From NCBI RefSeq assembly GCF_003114815.1, contig NZ_BFAZ01000010.1, positions 124,001-188,000 on the forward strand: a DNA stretch of 64,000 nt, written 5' to 3'. The notes beneath the pieces were generated by a model, which worked only from the letters and a program-made list of their open reading frames with translations, searched no databases and was not told the DNA's origin. Each line of letters begins with the position of its first letter. The stretch's first letter is position 1. Of this stretch, positions 36,929-45,568 are shown piece by piece. Source of the stretch: Leptospira ellinghausenii. Lineage in GTDB: Bacteria > Spirochaetota > Leptospiria > Leptospirales > Leptospiraceae. A program made the translations under genes and the position numbers.

Positions 36929-37114
36929 TTAAGATCCACATTTGGAGCAAACTTTCTCGTAACAGGGATAATTTGTTTCCAATTGTGGATTCTGATTCAT
37001 CTTCTCTTTTGCAAAAAAATTCTTGCCTAACTTCCAAATCGATAAAATCATAGGAGAGATTAATTGGAACGTAGCAAGTAACACTATAAAAATTGTTAAG
37101 TAATATTCCAACAT
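36929..37114 (-). CDS. Small single-helix membrane protein with C-terminal CxxCG
   Basis: A 61-residue ORF starting MLEYYLTIFIVLLATFQLIS, a convincing membrane helix, then a basic stretch (WKLGKNFFAKEK), and ending YPCYEKVCSKCGS, a possible metal or redox site. The SD AAGGGAG lies 6 nt before the ATG, unusually strong for this window. It is read against gltD and starts only 11 bp from the likely TTG start of the DUF5683 gene, so each gene's promoter would lie in or beyond the other. It could instead be a shadow, but the coherent helix and SD favour a real gene. No family is recognised. Confidence 0.5.
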   Translation of the reverse strand: MLEYYLTIFIVLLATFQLISPMILSIWKLGKNFFAKEKMNQNPQLETNYPCYEKVCSKCGS

Positions 37115-37125
37115 TCGAGACTCCC

Positions 37126-38094
37126 TTGAAACTAATTGTAAAACAAATCTTAAAAATCGCAACACTTTTGGTACTCCTATCAACCAACGTTTCTGCAGAG
37201 AACATTCTCCTCAAAAAAGGAGGAACTATCAAAGGGAAAGTTGTAGAACAAGACCAATACAAGCTTAAAATCAGAAAAGAAGATGGAACTACTGTTGTTC
37301 TCAATAAAACTGAAATTTTAAAGGTCGTTTATAAAGACCAACTAACAGCTGCAGAAGAAGATAAACTCAGAAAAGCAGAAGAAGAAAAAGAACGTATCAA
37401 ACGAGAAAAAGAAGAAGCAGCAAGACTCAAAAAAGAGCAGGAAGAAGCAGCTCGTTTGGAAAAAGAAAACGCTAAAAACAATGCGATCCTAGAAGCAGAA
37501 GCAAAACGAAAACAAGAAGAAGACGCAAGACTTGCGGAAGCAGAAAAGAAAAATCTAACACGAGCAGGGGCAACATGGCGATCTGCTGTTCTCCCAGGAT
37601 GGGGACAGTGGAAACAAGGAAGAAAGGTGCAAGCAATTGTTTACCCATCAATCATTGCCATTGGACTCTTTTTTACGTATGACAAACACCGCATGTATCT
37701 CAATGCAAAAAGAGATTATAATAATTTAGATAATCCTTATACAACAAACGGACTGATCCGTGCTGCTTTCACACCACAAACCGCTGCTGTTTCACCTGGA
37801 GAGGCAGTGGTTGCAAGCCAACTTGGACCTTTTAAGGGCCAAAGAGAATCTGTAGAAAGACACTACCAAGAAATGCAGTACATTGGGATTGCCACCTTAC
37901 TTGCGTATGCTTGGAACATCTTTGATGCTTATTACTTCCACCCAACAGGTTCTGGTCTCAGTATGGATGATACTAGAAAGGAAAAGTTTTTCCTCCATTC
38001 GACTGTAGATAGAGTTGGATACCACCCAACAGCCATTGCTGGGGACAGAGGCATAGAACATCGTACACAATTAGGTTACGAAGTCACCTTCTAA
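37126..38094 (+). CDS. DUF5683-like membrane protein with coiled coil
   Basis: 322 residues from TTG 37126 (an upstream TTG at 37093 would add 11 residues before the signal peptide). It starts MKLIVKQILKIATLLVLLST, a signal or anchor. A small beta domain follows (ILLKKGGTIKGKVVEQDQYK), then a charged coiled coil of EEK/AAR repeats (about residues 80-155). The last part begins AVLPGWGQWKQGR, the DUF5683 hallmark, with two membrane helices. It is probably an envelope protein; no function is known to me. Confidence 0.75.
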   Translation: MKLIVKQILKIATLLVLLSTNVSAENILLKKGGTIKGKVVEQDQYKLKIRKEDGTTVVLNKTEILKVVYKDQLTAAEEDKLRKAEEEKERIKREKEEAARLKKEQEEAARLEKENAKNNAILEAEAKRKQEEDARLAEAEKKNLTRAGATWRSAVLPGWGQWKQGRKVQAIVYPSIIAIGLFFTYDKHRMYLNAKRDYNNLDNPYTTNGLIRAAFTPQTAAVSPGEAVVASQLGPFKGQRESVERHYQEMQYIGIATLLAYAWNIFDAYYFHPTGSGLSMDDTRKEKFFLHSTVDRVGYHPTAIAGDRGIEHRTQLGYEVTF

Positions 38095-38151
38095 CCAGAA
38101 TTATACTAACTTTAACCTTCCTTAAATTTTAGATCAATTCTAAATCTCAAG

Positions 38152-38179
38152 TCCATCCTTGACAAAAATCAAGGGTGGA
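38152..38179. promoter_or_regulatory. FNR-like dyad overlapping a sigma70-type -35 upstream of ccoN
   Basis: The core TTGACAAAAATCAA (38159-38172) fits the FNR/CRP-family pattern TTGA-N6-TCAA, and the dyad extends to 11-bp arms TCCATCCTTGA / TCAAGGGTGGA with one mismatch. The same bases contain TTGACA, a perfect -35 hexamer, with TAGTCT as a possible -10 at a spacing of 18. It lies about 112 bp before the ccoN start. It could be an operator, a promoter or both; which protein binds is not known. Confidence 0.6.
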
Positions 38180-38283
38180 ACATAGTCTCGCTTTCCTGTT
38201 TTTCTTTCTTTTCTTCGTCTTCTTTGTATAAAGGATTAAGTTCTCTAAAGAAATAGAACTGATAAAGATTAAGGAGAGAAACA

Positions 38284-39714
38284 TTGGCTACGGAAAAAAC
38301 TCAATATGACGATTTTATCGTAAAAGGGTTTATCATTTCAGCGTTAGTCTGGGGCGTTGCATCAATGACATTTGGTGTCATCATTGCCTTCCAACTTGTG
38401 TATCCACAGCTGAATTTGGAATTACCTTGGACGAGCTTCGGAAGGTTACGACCATTACATACCAATGCTGCCATTTTTGGTTTTGCATTGAGCGTAATCT
38501 TCGCCACTGCTTATCATACAGTACAAAGACTTTGTCGCACAAGAATGTGGAACGACACTCTTTCCAAACTGCATTTGGCATTATACAATCTATCAATTGT
38601 TTTAGCTGCGATCACATTACCACTCGGTTACAGCCAATCAAAAGAATATGCTGAATTAGAATGGCCTATCGACTTACTCATAGTTGTATGGTATGTAATC
38701 TTTTTTGCAAACTACCTCATGACGGTACTCAAACGAAAAGAAGAACAAATGTATGTTGCCATTTGGTTTTACATTGCTTCCTTCGTGACAGTTCCCCTAC
38801 TCTTCATTGTGAATAACATCGTAATCCCTGCAGGATTCTTAAAATCGTATTCGGTTTATGCAGGAGTATTTGATGCCAACATCCAATGGTGGTATGGTCA
38901 CAATGCGGTGGCATTTGTTCTCACAACTCCATTTTTGGGACTTATGTACTATTACCTCCCAAAACACATCAAACAACCAATTTACTCACATAGACTCTCC
39001 ATCATTCACTTTTGGTCTCTCATCTTTATTTACATTTGGGCAGGTCCTCACCACTTATTGTATTCACCAATCCCTGAGTGGCTACAAACAACTGGTATGG
39101 TATTTTCCATCATGTTATGGATGCCGTCTTGGGGAGGTATGTTAAATGGATTTTTAACACTCACACAAGCCAAAGACAAAATCAAAGTGGATGCAACCCT
39201 TAAAATGATGTTAGCTGCCGTAACATTTTATGGTATGTCAACATTCGAAGGACCACTTCTTTCCATCCGTGCCGTTTCTGCTTTAGGTCACAACACAGAC
39301 TGGATCATTGGTCACGTTCACTCTGGGACTTTAGGTTGGGTTGGTTTTATGTCAGCTGCTGCCTTGTATTACTTAGTCCCTAGACTTTGGAATGCAAACC
39401 TCTACAGTGAAAAACTTGCGAATGCACATTTTTGGCTCGGTACGCTTGGTATCCTACTCTACATCATTTCCATGTGGGTATCTGGGATCACAGAAGGATC
39501 AATGTGGAGAGCTGTAGGTGAAAACGGTGAACTCGTTTATAAAGATTGGGTTGAGATCGTTGAGTTCTTAAAACCATTCCGTTTATTCCGAGCGATTGGA
39601 GGAACACTCTATCTGACAGGGATTATCCTTATGGTGTATAACTTTATCAAAACCATTCAAAACAAAGACAGTGGTTTTGTGGAACAAGACTTACGTATAG
39701 GAGTGAAATCATAA
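38284..39714 (+). CDS. ccoN: cbb3-type cytochrome c oxidase subunit I
   Basis: 476 residues from a TTG start with AAGGAGAG upstream. About twelve membrane helices carry the heme and copper His ligands: RPLHTNAAIFGFA, WWYGHNAVAFVL, WAGPHHLLYSPIPEWLQ, and GHVHSGTLGWVGF. This is the catalytic subunit that reduces oxygen with high affinity at the inner membrane. It starts a nine-gene run of oxidase and assembly genes. The ccoO start overlaps its stop (TAATG). Confidence 0.96.
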   Translation: MATEKTQYDDFIVKGFIISALVWGVASMTFGVIIAFQLVYPQLNLELPWTSFGRLRPLHTNAAIFGFALSVIFATAYHTVQRLCRTRMWNDTLSKLHLALYNLSIVLAAITLPLGYSQSKEYAELEWPIDLLIVVWYVIFFANYLMTVLKRKEEQMYVAIWFYIASFVTVPLLFIVNNIVIPAGFLKSYSVYAGVFDANIQWWYGHNAVAFVLTTPFLGLMYYYLPKHIKQPIYSHRLSIIHFWSLIFIYIWAGPHHLLYSPIPEWLQTTGMVFSIMLWMPSWGGMLNGFLTLTQAKDKIKVDATLKMMLAAVTFYGMSTFEGPLLSIRAVSALGHNTDWIIGHVHSGTLGWVGFMSAAALYYLVPRLWNANLYSEKLANAHFWLGTLGILLYIISMWVSGITEGSMWRAVGENGELVYKDWVEIVEFLKPFRLFRAIGGTLYLTGIILMVYNFIKTIQNKDSGFVEQDLRIGVKS

Positions 39715-40409
39715 TGTTTGGTTTTAACAAATTCTTAGATTGGTTTTCAGAAATTGCTGACCGTTGGGATACAAAAGGTGTTAAGTTTACAATTTATACA
39801 ACCATTGCAGTTGTGATTGGTGGACTTTTTGAACTCATCCCTCCGTTTTTCCTAACCAAAACAGTTACTCCGATTTCCACTGTAAAACCATATTCAGCAT
39901 TGGAGTTGGCAGGTCGTGATACTTACCAAAGAGAAGGTTGTATTGGTTGTCATACACAAATGGTTCGTCCTTTTAAATGGGAAGTGGATCGTTTTGATCC
40001 AACTAAATCGTATGGAAGAAATGGTTATTCCAAAGGTGGAGAGTTTGTTTACGACCATCCATTCCTTTGGGGTTCAAAACGTACGGGACCTGACTTAGCA
40101 CACGAGTCACAAATGTTACGATCAAATGAGTGGCATAAAAACCACCTCATCAACCCAAGAACCGTAGGTGGTGTACCAAACTCCATTATGCCAGCCTATC
40201 CATGGTTATTCGAAGAGTCACACAAAGTAGATGTCGAACAAGTTGTTGCGAACATGAAAGCATTACGATCCATCGGGGTACCATATTCCGAAGAGGATTT
40301 AGCAAATGCTCCATCACTTCTCAAAGATAAAACTGAGGGAGATGCACTTGTAGCTTATTTGCAAAAACTAGGACGTGACTCTGCAGAGTTACAAAAAGGG
40401 ATGAAGTAG
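39714..40409 (+). CDS. ccoO: cbb3 oxidase monoheme subunit II
   Basis: 231 residues. One N-terminal membrane helix (about 25-50) anchors a periplasmic cytochrome c domain with a single heme motif, GCIGCHTQMVRPFKWE; the PAYPWL Met ligand region follows later (NSIMPAYPWLF). It passes electrons from CcoP to CcoN. The start overlaps the ccoN stop by one base. The length is typical. Confidence 0.96.
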   Translation: MFGFNKFLDWFSEIADRWDTKGVKFTIYTTIAVVIGGLFELIPPFFLTKTVTPISTVKPYSALELAGRDTYQREGCIGCHTQMVRPFKWEVDRFDPTKSYGRNGYSKGGEFVYDHPFLWGSKRTGPDLAHESQMLRSNEWHKNHLINPRTVGGVPNSIMPAYPWLFEESHKVDVEQVVANMKALRSIGVPYSEEDLANAPSLLKDKTEGDALVAYLQKLGRDSAELQKGMK

Positions 40410-40413
40410 AGTC

Positions 40414-40563
40414 ATGAATGACGCCGACCTTCTCTTAATTTATAAAAGTTTGCGATTGCCGATCCTTGTGATCGCAATTGCATACATCACCTACTACGTT
40501 TATAAAAAACGCAGTAAAGAAGAAATGGAAAAACCCAAGTATCGAATGCTTGAGGAGGATTAA
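40414..40563 (+). CDS. ccoQ: cbb3 oxidase subunit CcoQ/FixQ
   Basis: A 49-residue ORF between ccoO and ccoP. It starts MNDADLLLIYKSL, has one membrane helix (LPILVIAIAYITYYVY), and ends with a basic then acidic tail (KPKYRMLEED). Size, topology and position match CcoQ, which stabilises the CcoP-CcoNO complex. The start is 5 bp after the ccoO stop, and the gene ends 5 bp before ccoP. Confidence 0.88.
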   Translation: MNDADLLLIYKSLRLPILVIAIAYITYYVYKKRSKEEMEKPKYRMLEED

Positions 40564-40568
40564 TACGA

Positions 40569-41099
40569 ATGAAAGAACCAAAAGAAGTAGACGGAATCTT
40601 CCAAGCCGACAATCCAATGCCACCTTGGTGGAAATTAGTATGGCTCATCAGTATCATCGTATCCATCGGTTATGTTGTATACTTTCACTGGTACTCCGAT
40701 TGGCCACAAGATGTTGCTTTCGAAAAAGAAGTGGCGGAACACGAAACTAAGTTTCCAACAAAACAAGTTGTTGTAGCAAATCCAGAGGATGGCTCAAATC
40801 CATACCGCGATGATGCTGTTGCGATTAAAGAAGGTGAGAGCACTTACAAACAAATTTGCTCAGCTTGCCACGGACCAACTGCAGAAGGTGCGGTAGGACC
40901 AAGTTTGGTTGATAAAGATTGGATTCATGGAAATACTGATAAAGAAGTATTTAATAACATCATGAAAGGAATTGGACCAGATAGACAAAAACTCAACCGA
41001 GGTGGTATGCCAGCTTGGGAAGGTTTAGGTGCTGAGAAAGTATATGCTGTTATGGCGTGGCTTGCAACAAAGAACAGTAGTTTGGTAAAGGCAAAATAA
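40569..41099 (+). CDS. ccoP: cbb3 oxidase subunit CcoP-like, with only one heme motif
   Basis: 176 residues. The N-terminus fits CcoP: DGIFQADNPMPPWW just before a membrane helix (LVWLISIIVSIGYVVYFHWY). The periplasmic part has one CxxCH (ICSACHGP) and a Met ligand in RGGMPAWEGL, with a standard cytochrome c length. Classic CcoP has two heme domains and is near 300 residues, so one domain is missing here. The reading frame is intact, so this is not a frameshift. Position in the operon leaves little doubt that it serves as CcoP. Confidence 0.9.
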   Translation: MKEPKEVDGIFQADNPMPPWWKLVWLISIIVSIGYVVYFHWYSDWPQDVAFEKEVAEHETKFPTKQVVVANPEDGSNPYRDDAVAIKEGESTYKQICSACHGPTAEGAVGPSLVDKDWIHGNTDKEVFNNIMKGIGPDRQKLNRGGMPAWEGLGAEKVYAVMAWLATKNSSLVKAK

Positions 41100-41101
41100 A
41101 G

Positions 41102-42421
41102 ATGATCATATCAAGACCCCAATCAGGAAAAGTAAGGACACGAAGAAATATCGTCATGAGTTTTCTCGTGGGATTATTTTTAGTCGCACCTTGGGTAGTG
41201 TTACCAGAAGGTAGCCCTCTCATCCGACTGGACATTCCCAAAAGGATGTTTCACTTGTTTGGTGGTCTTTTTATCCCACAAGAAGGACTAATTTTATGGT
41301 TTTTCCTTCTGACGATGGGATTATCACTTTTCTTTTTTACATCCGTCATTGGACGTGTCTGGTGCGGATGGGGTTGCCCCCAAACCATTTATACCGACTT
41401 ATTCGATCGAATTGGTCGGTTTGTTTTAGATTCTAAATATGGAAAAAAAGACGCATCCATTGTAGGAAAATACACGGTGTATTTTATATGGATCGTAGTC
41501 TCATTTATTGCTTCCTTTCACTGGATTGCGTATTTTGTTAGCCCCTATGAAATGTTAGCTGATTATATGAGTTTTTCCGCATTTTCCGAAACCTATTTTT
41601 ATTTTACCTTATTTTTTACCGCAGCGATGTTCATTGATATCGGGTTTATCAGGGAACAATTTTGTCGTTATGCATGCCCTTATGCAAGATTCCAAACCCT
41701 TCTTATGGATGAACATTCCTGGAATGTAACTTACGATTTCAAACGTGGTGAACCTCGTCGTGATGGAAAAACCAAAATCGGAGACTGCATTGCTTGTAAT
41801 ATGTGTGTGGTAGTTTGCCCAACAGGAATTGATATCCGTGATGGCTTACAAGTAGGTTGTGTTGCCTGCGGGAAATGTGTGGATGCATGTACATCCATCA
41901 TGGCAAAAGAAAACAAAAAAACCTTAATCGGATATTTTTCACTCAAACAAATTGAAACTGGCGATAAAATCAAATGGGTTCGACCACGGACAGTGGTGTA
42001 TGCGATTTTATTAGGTGTGGTTCTCACAGGGGCAAGTATCCAACTTCTCACAAGAATTCCAATGTCAATGATTGCCGCTTCGAATAAATCGATGCCCCCG
42101 ATTCTCATTCCTGATAATAAAATCAGAGCCTTCGTAGCCCTCAGAATCCAAAATATTGCACCTGTCGAAAAAGAATTCCAACTTACTGCTTTTGATACGA
42201 GGCATGGAAAGGAAATCCTCATTCGTTCAGGTGAAGAAAATAATCAATTCACTTTAGGTTCCGGAGAAATCAAAAGTATTTCCGTTGTATTGGAAACACA
42301 AACTCTCTCCGAACAAGAATTAAACGAAGGGTATTTACCTGGTTCCATCGTTTTAAAAAACATACAAGATCCAGATGAAAAACTAGAGAAAAAACTATCA
42401 CTGTCTCTACCAAGGAAATAA
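41102..42421 (+). CDS. ccoG: Polyferredoxin CcoG/RdxA/FixG
   Basis: 439 residues. The N-terminal half has about five membrane helices and Cys-containing motifs (CGWGCPQTIYTDLFDRIGR, CRYACPYARFQ). A bis-[4Fe-4S] ferredoxin pair follows: CIACNMCVVVCPTGID and GCVACGKCVDACTSIM. An Ig-like C-terminal domain (about 345-439) ends the protein. CcoG is thought to reduce Cu(II) for the CcoN copper site. It begins 2 bp after the ccoP stop. Confidence 0.95.
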   Translation: MIISRPQSGKVRTRRNIVMSFLVGLFLVAPWVVLPEGSPLIRLDIPKRMFHLFGGLFIPQEGLILWFFLLTMGLSLFFFTSVIGRVWCGWGCPQTIYTDLFDRIGRFVLDSKYGKKDASIVGKYTVYFIWIVVSFIASFHWIAYFVSPYEMLADYMSFSAFSETYFYFTLFFTAAMFIDIGFIREQFCRYACPYARFQTLLMDEHSWNVTYDFKRGEPRRDGKTKIGDCIACNMCVVVCPTGIDIRDGLQVGCVACGKCVDACTSIMAKENKKTLIGYFSLKQIETGDKIKWVRPRTVVYAILLGVVLTGASIQLLTRIPMSMIAASNKSMPPILIPDNKIRAFVALRIQNIAPVEKEFQLTAFDTRHGKEILIRSGEENNQFTLGSGEIKSISVVLETQTLSEQELNEGYLPGSIVLKNIQDPDEKLEKKLSLSLPRK

Positions 42422-42423
42422 TT

Positions 42424-42912
42424 ATGTTCAAAGACTTACACCCTAGTTTACGCAATGCAATGTATGTGGTTTTATTTAGCTTTACTGGACTTGTGGCAGC
42501 AACCTTTTATACGATACGCCTTACTTACAAACATTTTGAGCCAGTCATGGACAAAAACTATTATGAAATCGGTTTGAATTATGAAAAGGCAATTGAAAAT
42601 CAAAAAGAACTGATCAAACAAGGCTACAAATTATCTACCAATTGGGACAAAACAACAATACTTCCTCTTGGTGATTTAGAATTAACGGTTACTTTAAATC
42701 AAAACGAATCAATTGTGAAGGCAGATTCAGTTTATGTCATACTGGAACGAAATGCAACTACCAAAAACACAACTCGATATGATTTAAAACCATCAGATTT
42801 CACTTTCACTGGAAAAATTCCATTAAAAGAATCAGGTACTTGGAACATGAGGCTGATTGCAAATATCAGCGGAAAATCCTTTGAAAGAGAAGGTAAAATC
42901 ATAGTTAAATGA
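42424..42912 (+). CDS. ccoH: CcoH/FixH assembly protein
   Basis: 162 residues: one N-terminal membrane helix (about residues 15-37), then the FixH domain (FEPVMDKNYYEIGLNYEKAI) and a periplasmic beta-rich domain. CcoH is needed for stable cbb3 assembly. It begins 2 bp after ccoG and overlaps ccoI by 4 bp. Confidence 0.92.
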   Translation: MFKDLHPSLRNAMYVVLFSFTGLVAATFYTIRLTYKHFEPVMDKNYYEIGLNYEKAIENQKELIKQGYKLSTNWDKTTILPLGDLELTVTLNQNESIVKADSVYVILERNATTKNTTRYDLKPSDFTFTGKIPLKESGTWNMRLIANISGKSFEREGKIIVK

Positions 42913-45371
42913 AAGAAACAACATCACAAAACACAACAACGGAATGTGACCACTGCGGTAATCCCATTCGTTTGGTTCGTATCGAATCCAAATTGGGAGA
43001 CGATACAAAGGTTTTCTGTTGTGAAGGTTGTGAAACTGTTTATTCCATTATACATTCATTAGGTGGTAGTTATTATTATAACCTAAAAGGAAATACTAAA
43101 CTCAGCCCCGTTGAAATCGAAGAAAACGAATCAGAGATTGAGAATGAGTTGGTATACCAAAAGTTTGTAAGGCCCTCCGGAGAATTTTCGGAAGTTTCAA
43201 TCCAGATCACAAACATCCATTGTTCTGCCTGCGTCTGGATCAATGAAAAAGTTTTGAATGAAGAAGAAGGAATCCTATCTGCTCAAATCAATTTTGCTTC
43301 TGGGCGTGCAAGAATCCGATTTGATAAATCTAAGATTAAAATTTCACGTATCCTTTCCCTAATCCGTGCGATTGGTTATAAACCGATTTTATTCTCCCCT
43401 ACCGAAGGGAATTTACAAAAGTCAAAACAACTTAAGAACTTATTACTTCGCATTGGTGTGGCCGGTTTTTGTTTTGGGAATATCATGATTCTAAGTGTTG
43501 CATTGTATTCTGGATACTTCACTGGAATTGATCTCAATCTCAAACGTATGTTTCACTATGCTTCTTGGGTTTTTGCAACACCTGCCTACTTGTATTCTGG
43601 GTTTCCTTTTATGTCGGGATTTTTAACAAGTATTAGAAGGCGAACTCTCTCCATGGACTTCCTTCTATTTTTAGGAATTTCGATGGCTTATTTTTATTCT
43701 GTTTTTGTCACATTAACTGACAAAGGAGAAGTGTATTTTGATTCCGTAGCGATGATTTATTTCTTTATTTTAATAGGGAAATACTTTGAAGAAAAGGCAA
43801 GGGTATTTGCTTCGGATAAATTAGAATCCATCCTTTGTAAACTTCCAGAAACTTCAGTTCGTATCAGTGAAGATGTTGAAACTACAATCCCGAGCAGTGA
43901 AATTAGGTTAGGTGATAAAATCCAAGTAGCACCTGGTAAACGTATCCCTGTGGATGCAATTTTATTATCAAAGGAAACCTATGTTGATGAATCATTTTTA
44001 ACAGGGGAATCTGTCCCGATTCGAAAACAAACAGGAGATTCCATTCTTGCTGGTTCCCTCACAATGGACAATCCAGCTCTCATCCTAGCTAATTCTGATT
44101 ACCATGCATCCACATTGTCTTCGCTGAAACTGCGTTTAGAGGAAGCACTGCACTTAAAACCAAAAATCCAAATCCTAACGGAAAGAATTGCATCTTATTT
44201 TATTTCAGTCGTTTTCCTATTGGCATTTGTTTGTTTTGGAGTCTGGATGTTTGTCACGAATGGCAATCTAGAACAGAGTTTGGTCACAACGATATCTGTT
44301 CTGATTGTTGCCTGTCCATGTGCCTTAGGAATCTCAGTTCCCACTGCCCTCGTCACAAATCATATTTTAAATGCTGAAAAAGGTGTACTGTTAAAAAATC
44401 CGTCCGTTGTGGAAACTTTAGCAAAGGCAAATACAATTTATTTGGACAAAACAGGAACACTCACGGAAGGGAAATTCCTTGTTCGTTTGGTTACTGTTTC
44501 AGAGGAACACCTACCATTTGTTTATCGAATCGAAAAGGAAATTAACCATCCCTTAGCCAAATCTCTTGTAAGGTATCTTTCCCCTTTCCATTTGGTGAAG
44601 GAAAAAGCAAAAGAAATGGAACTTCTCCATATACAGAATATCCCAGGACAAGGTGTCAAAGGAACTATCCTTTGGATGGGTAACGAACATTCGGTTCTCA
44701 TTGGAAACCAAGCTCTTCTCAAAGACCAAAACATAAAAATTGATTCCCATACTGATAAAGAAGGCTCTATCATCTACGTTGCCATTGACAGTAAAATGTT
44801 AGGGCAATTTGTACTGGCAGATGAAGTGAGGTTAGGTGCTCATTCATTTGTGACTTTACTGAAACAAATGATACCTAAAATAGCAATCCTTTCTGGTGAT
44901 CGTTTCCCGGCGGTAAAGTCCATTGCAAATACATTAGGGATCCAACAGTTTTATTCAGACCTTTCACCCGAAGAAAAAGCAAATATCATCCAAGATTCAC
45001 AAAACAAAGGCAATGTGGTCATTATGGTGGGTGATGGAATCAACGACAGTTTGTCTTTGGCTAGGGCAAATGTTTCCATTTCGCATACGGAAGCTGAAGA
45101 TATGTCACTCGAAAAATCGGACGTCGTACTTACTTCTGGAAATTTAAACGGACTCATTCATTCTTTACTATCTGCCAAAAAAACAAAAGAAGTCATATTA
45201 CAAAACATTATCATTTCTTTCTGTTACAATTCGATTATGTTACCACTTGCTATGTTTGGTTTGATGTTACCTGTAATCTGTGCCGTATTTATGGCTTGTT
45301 CTAGTTTGACAGTTCTCATTAATTCGTTATCAATACGCATAAGGATCCCCAAATGGAAGCCCTCTATTTAA
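42909..45371 (+). CDS. ccoI: Copper-transporting P1B ATPase CcoI/FixI
   Basis: 820 residues. The N-terminus has a YHS/TRASH-like Cys cluster (CDHCGNPIRL, then VFCCEGCETVY) and a heavy-metal domain with CxxC-like NIHCSACVWIN. Membrane CPC is in CPCALGISVPTALV, the phosphorylation site in DKTGTLTEG, and the hinge in GDGINDSLSLARA. The enzyme exports or loads copper for the oxidase. It overlaps ccoS by 19 bp. All catalytic motifs are intact. Confidence 0.96.
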   Translation: MKETTSQNTTTECDHCGNPIRLVRIESKLGDDTKVFCCEGCETVYSIIHSLGGSYYYNLKGNTKLSPVEIEENESEIENELVYQKFVRPSGEFSEVSIQITNIHCSACVWINEKVLNEEEGILSAQINFASGRARIRFDKSKIKISRILSLIRAIGYKPILFSPTEGNLQKSKQLKNLLLRIGVAGFCFGNIMILSVALYSGYFTGIDLNLKRMFHYASWVFATPAYLYSGFPFMSGFLTSIRRRTLSMDFLLFLGISMAYFYSVFVTLTDKGEVYFDSVAMIYFFILIGKYFEEKARVFASDKLESILCKLPETSVRISEDVETTIPSSEIRLGDKIQVAPGKRIPVDAILLSKETYVDESFLTGESVPIRKQTGDSILAGSLTMDNPALILANSDYHASTLSSLKLRLEEALHLKPKIQILTERIASYFISVVFLLAFVCFGVWMFVTNGNLEQSLVTTISVLIVACPCALGISVPTALVTNHILNAEKGVLLKNPSVVETLAKANTIYLDKTGTLTEGKFLVRLVTVSEEHLPFVYRIEKEINHPLAKSLVRYLSPFHLVKEKAKEMELLHIQNIPGQGVKGTILWMGNEHSVLIGNQALLKDQNIKIDSHTDKEGSIIYVAIDSKMLGQFVLADEVRLGAHSFVTLLKQMIPKIAILSGDRFPAVKSIANTLGIQQFYSDLSPEEKANIIQDSQNKGNVVIMVGDGINDSLSLARANVSISHTEAEDMSLEKSDVVLTSGNLNGLIHSLLSAKKTKEVILQNIIISFCYNSIMLPLAMFGLMLPVICAVFMACSSLTVLINSLSIRIRIPKWKPSI

Positions 45372-45568
45372 CTATTCCCATGGCAATGTGTATTGCTGGT
45401 TTCTTTTTATATGTATTTGTTTTGGCATTCCGAAAAGGTCAATTCGAAGACATTGAGTCACCTAAATATAGAATGTTTTTTGAAGAAGAATACCCTGTTC
45501 AATCAAAAGTGGAACCCTCTTTAACAAAAACAGAAGACAAACAAAATGGACCAACTGACAAATCTTAG
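45353..45568 (+). CDS. ccoS: CcoS assembly protein
   Basis: 71 residues: one N-terminal membrane helix (LYLTIPMAMCIAGFFLYVFV), then a charged cytoplasmic stretch with QFEDIESPKYRMFFEE, the CcoS hallmark. CcoS is needed for heme and copper insertion. It overlaps ccoI by 19 bp and the next gene by 23 bp. Confidence 0.9.
   Translation: MEALYLTIPMAMCIAGFFLYVFVLAFRKGQFEDIESPKYRMFFEEEYPVQSKVEPSLTKTEDKQNGPTDKS

Noticed and set aside
45353..45568. Possible frameshift because ccoI and ccoS overlap
   Set aside because: Both proteins have complete ends and typical lengths; overlapping starts are common in cco operons.
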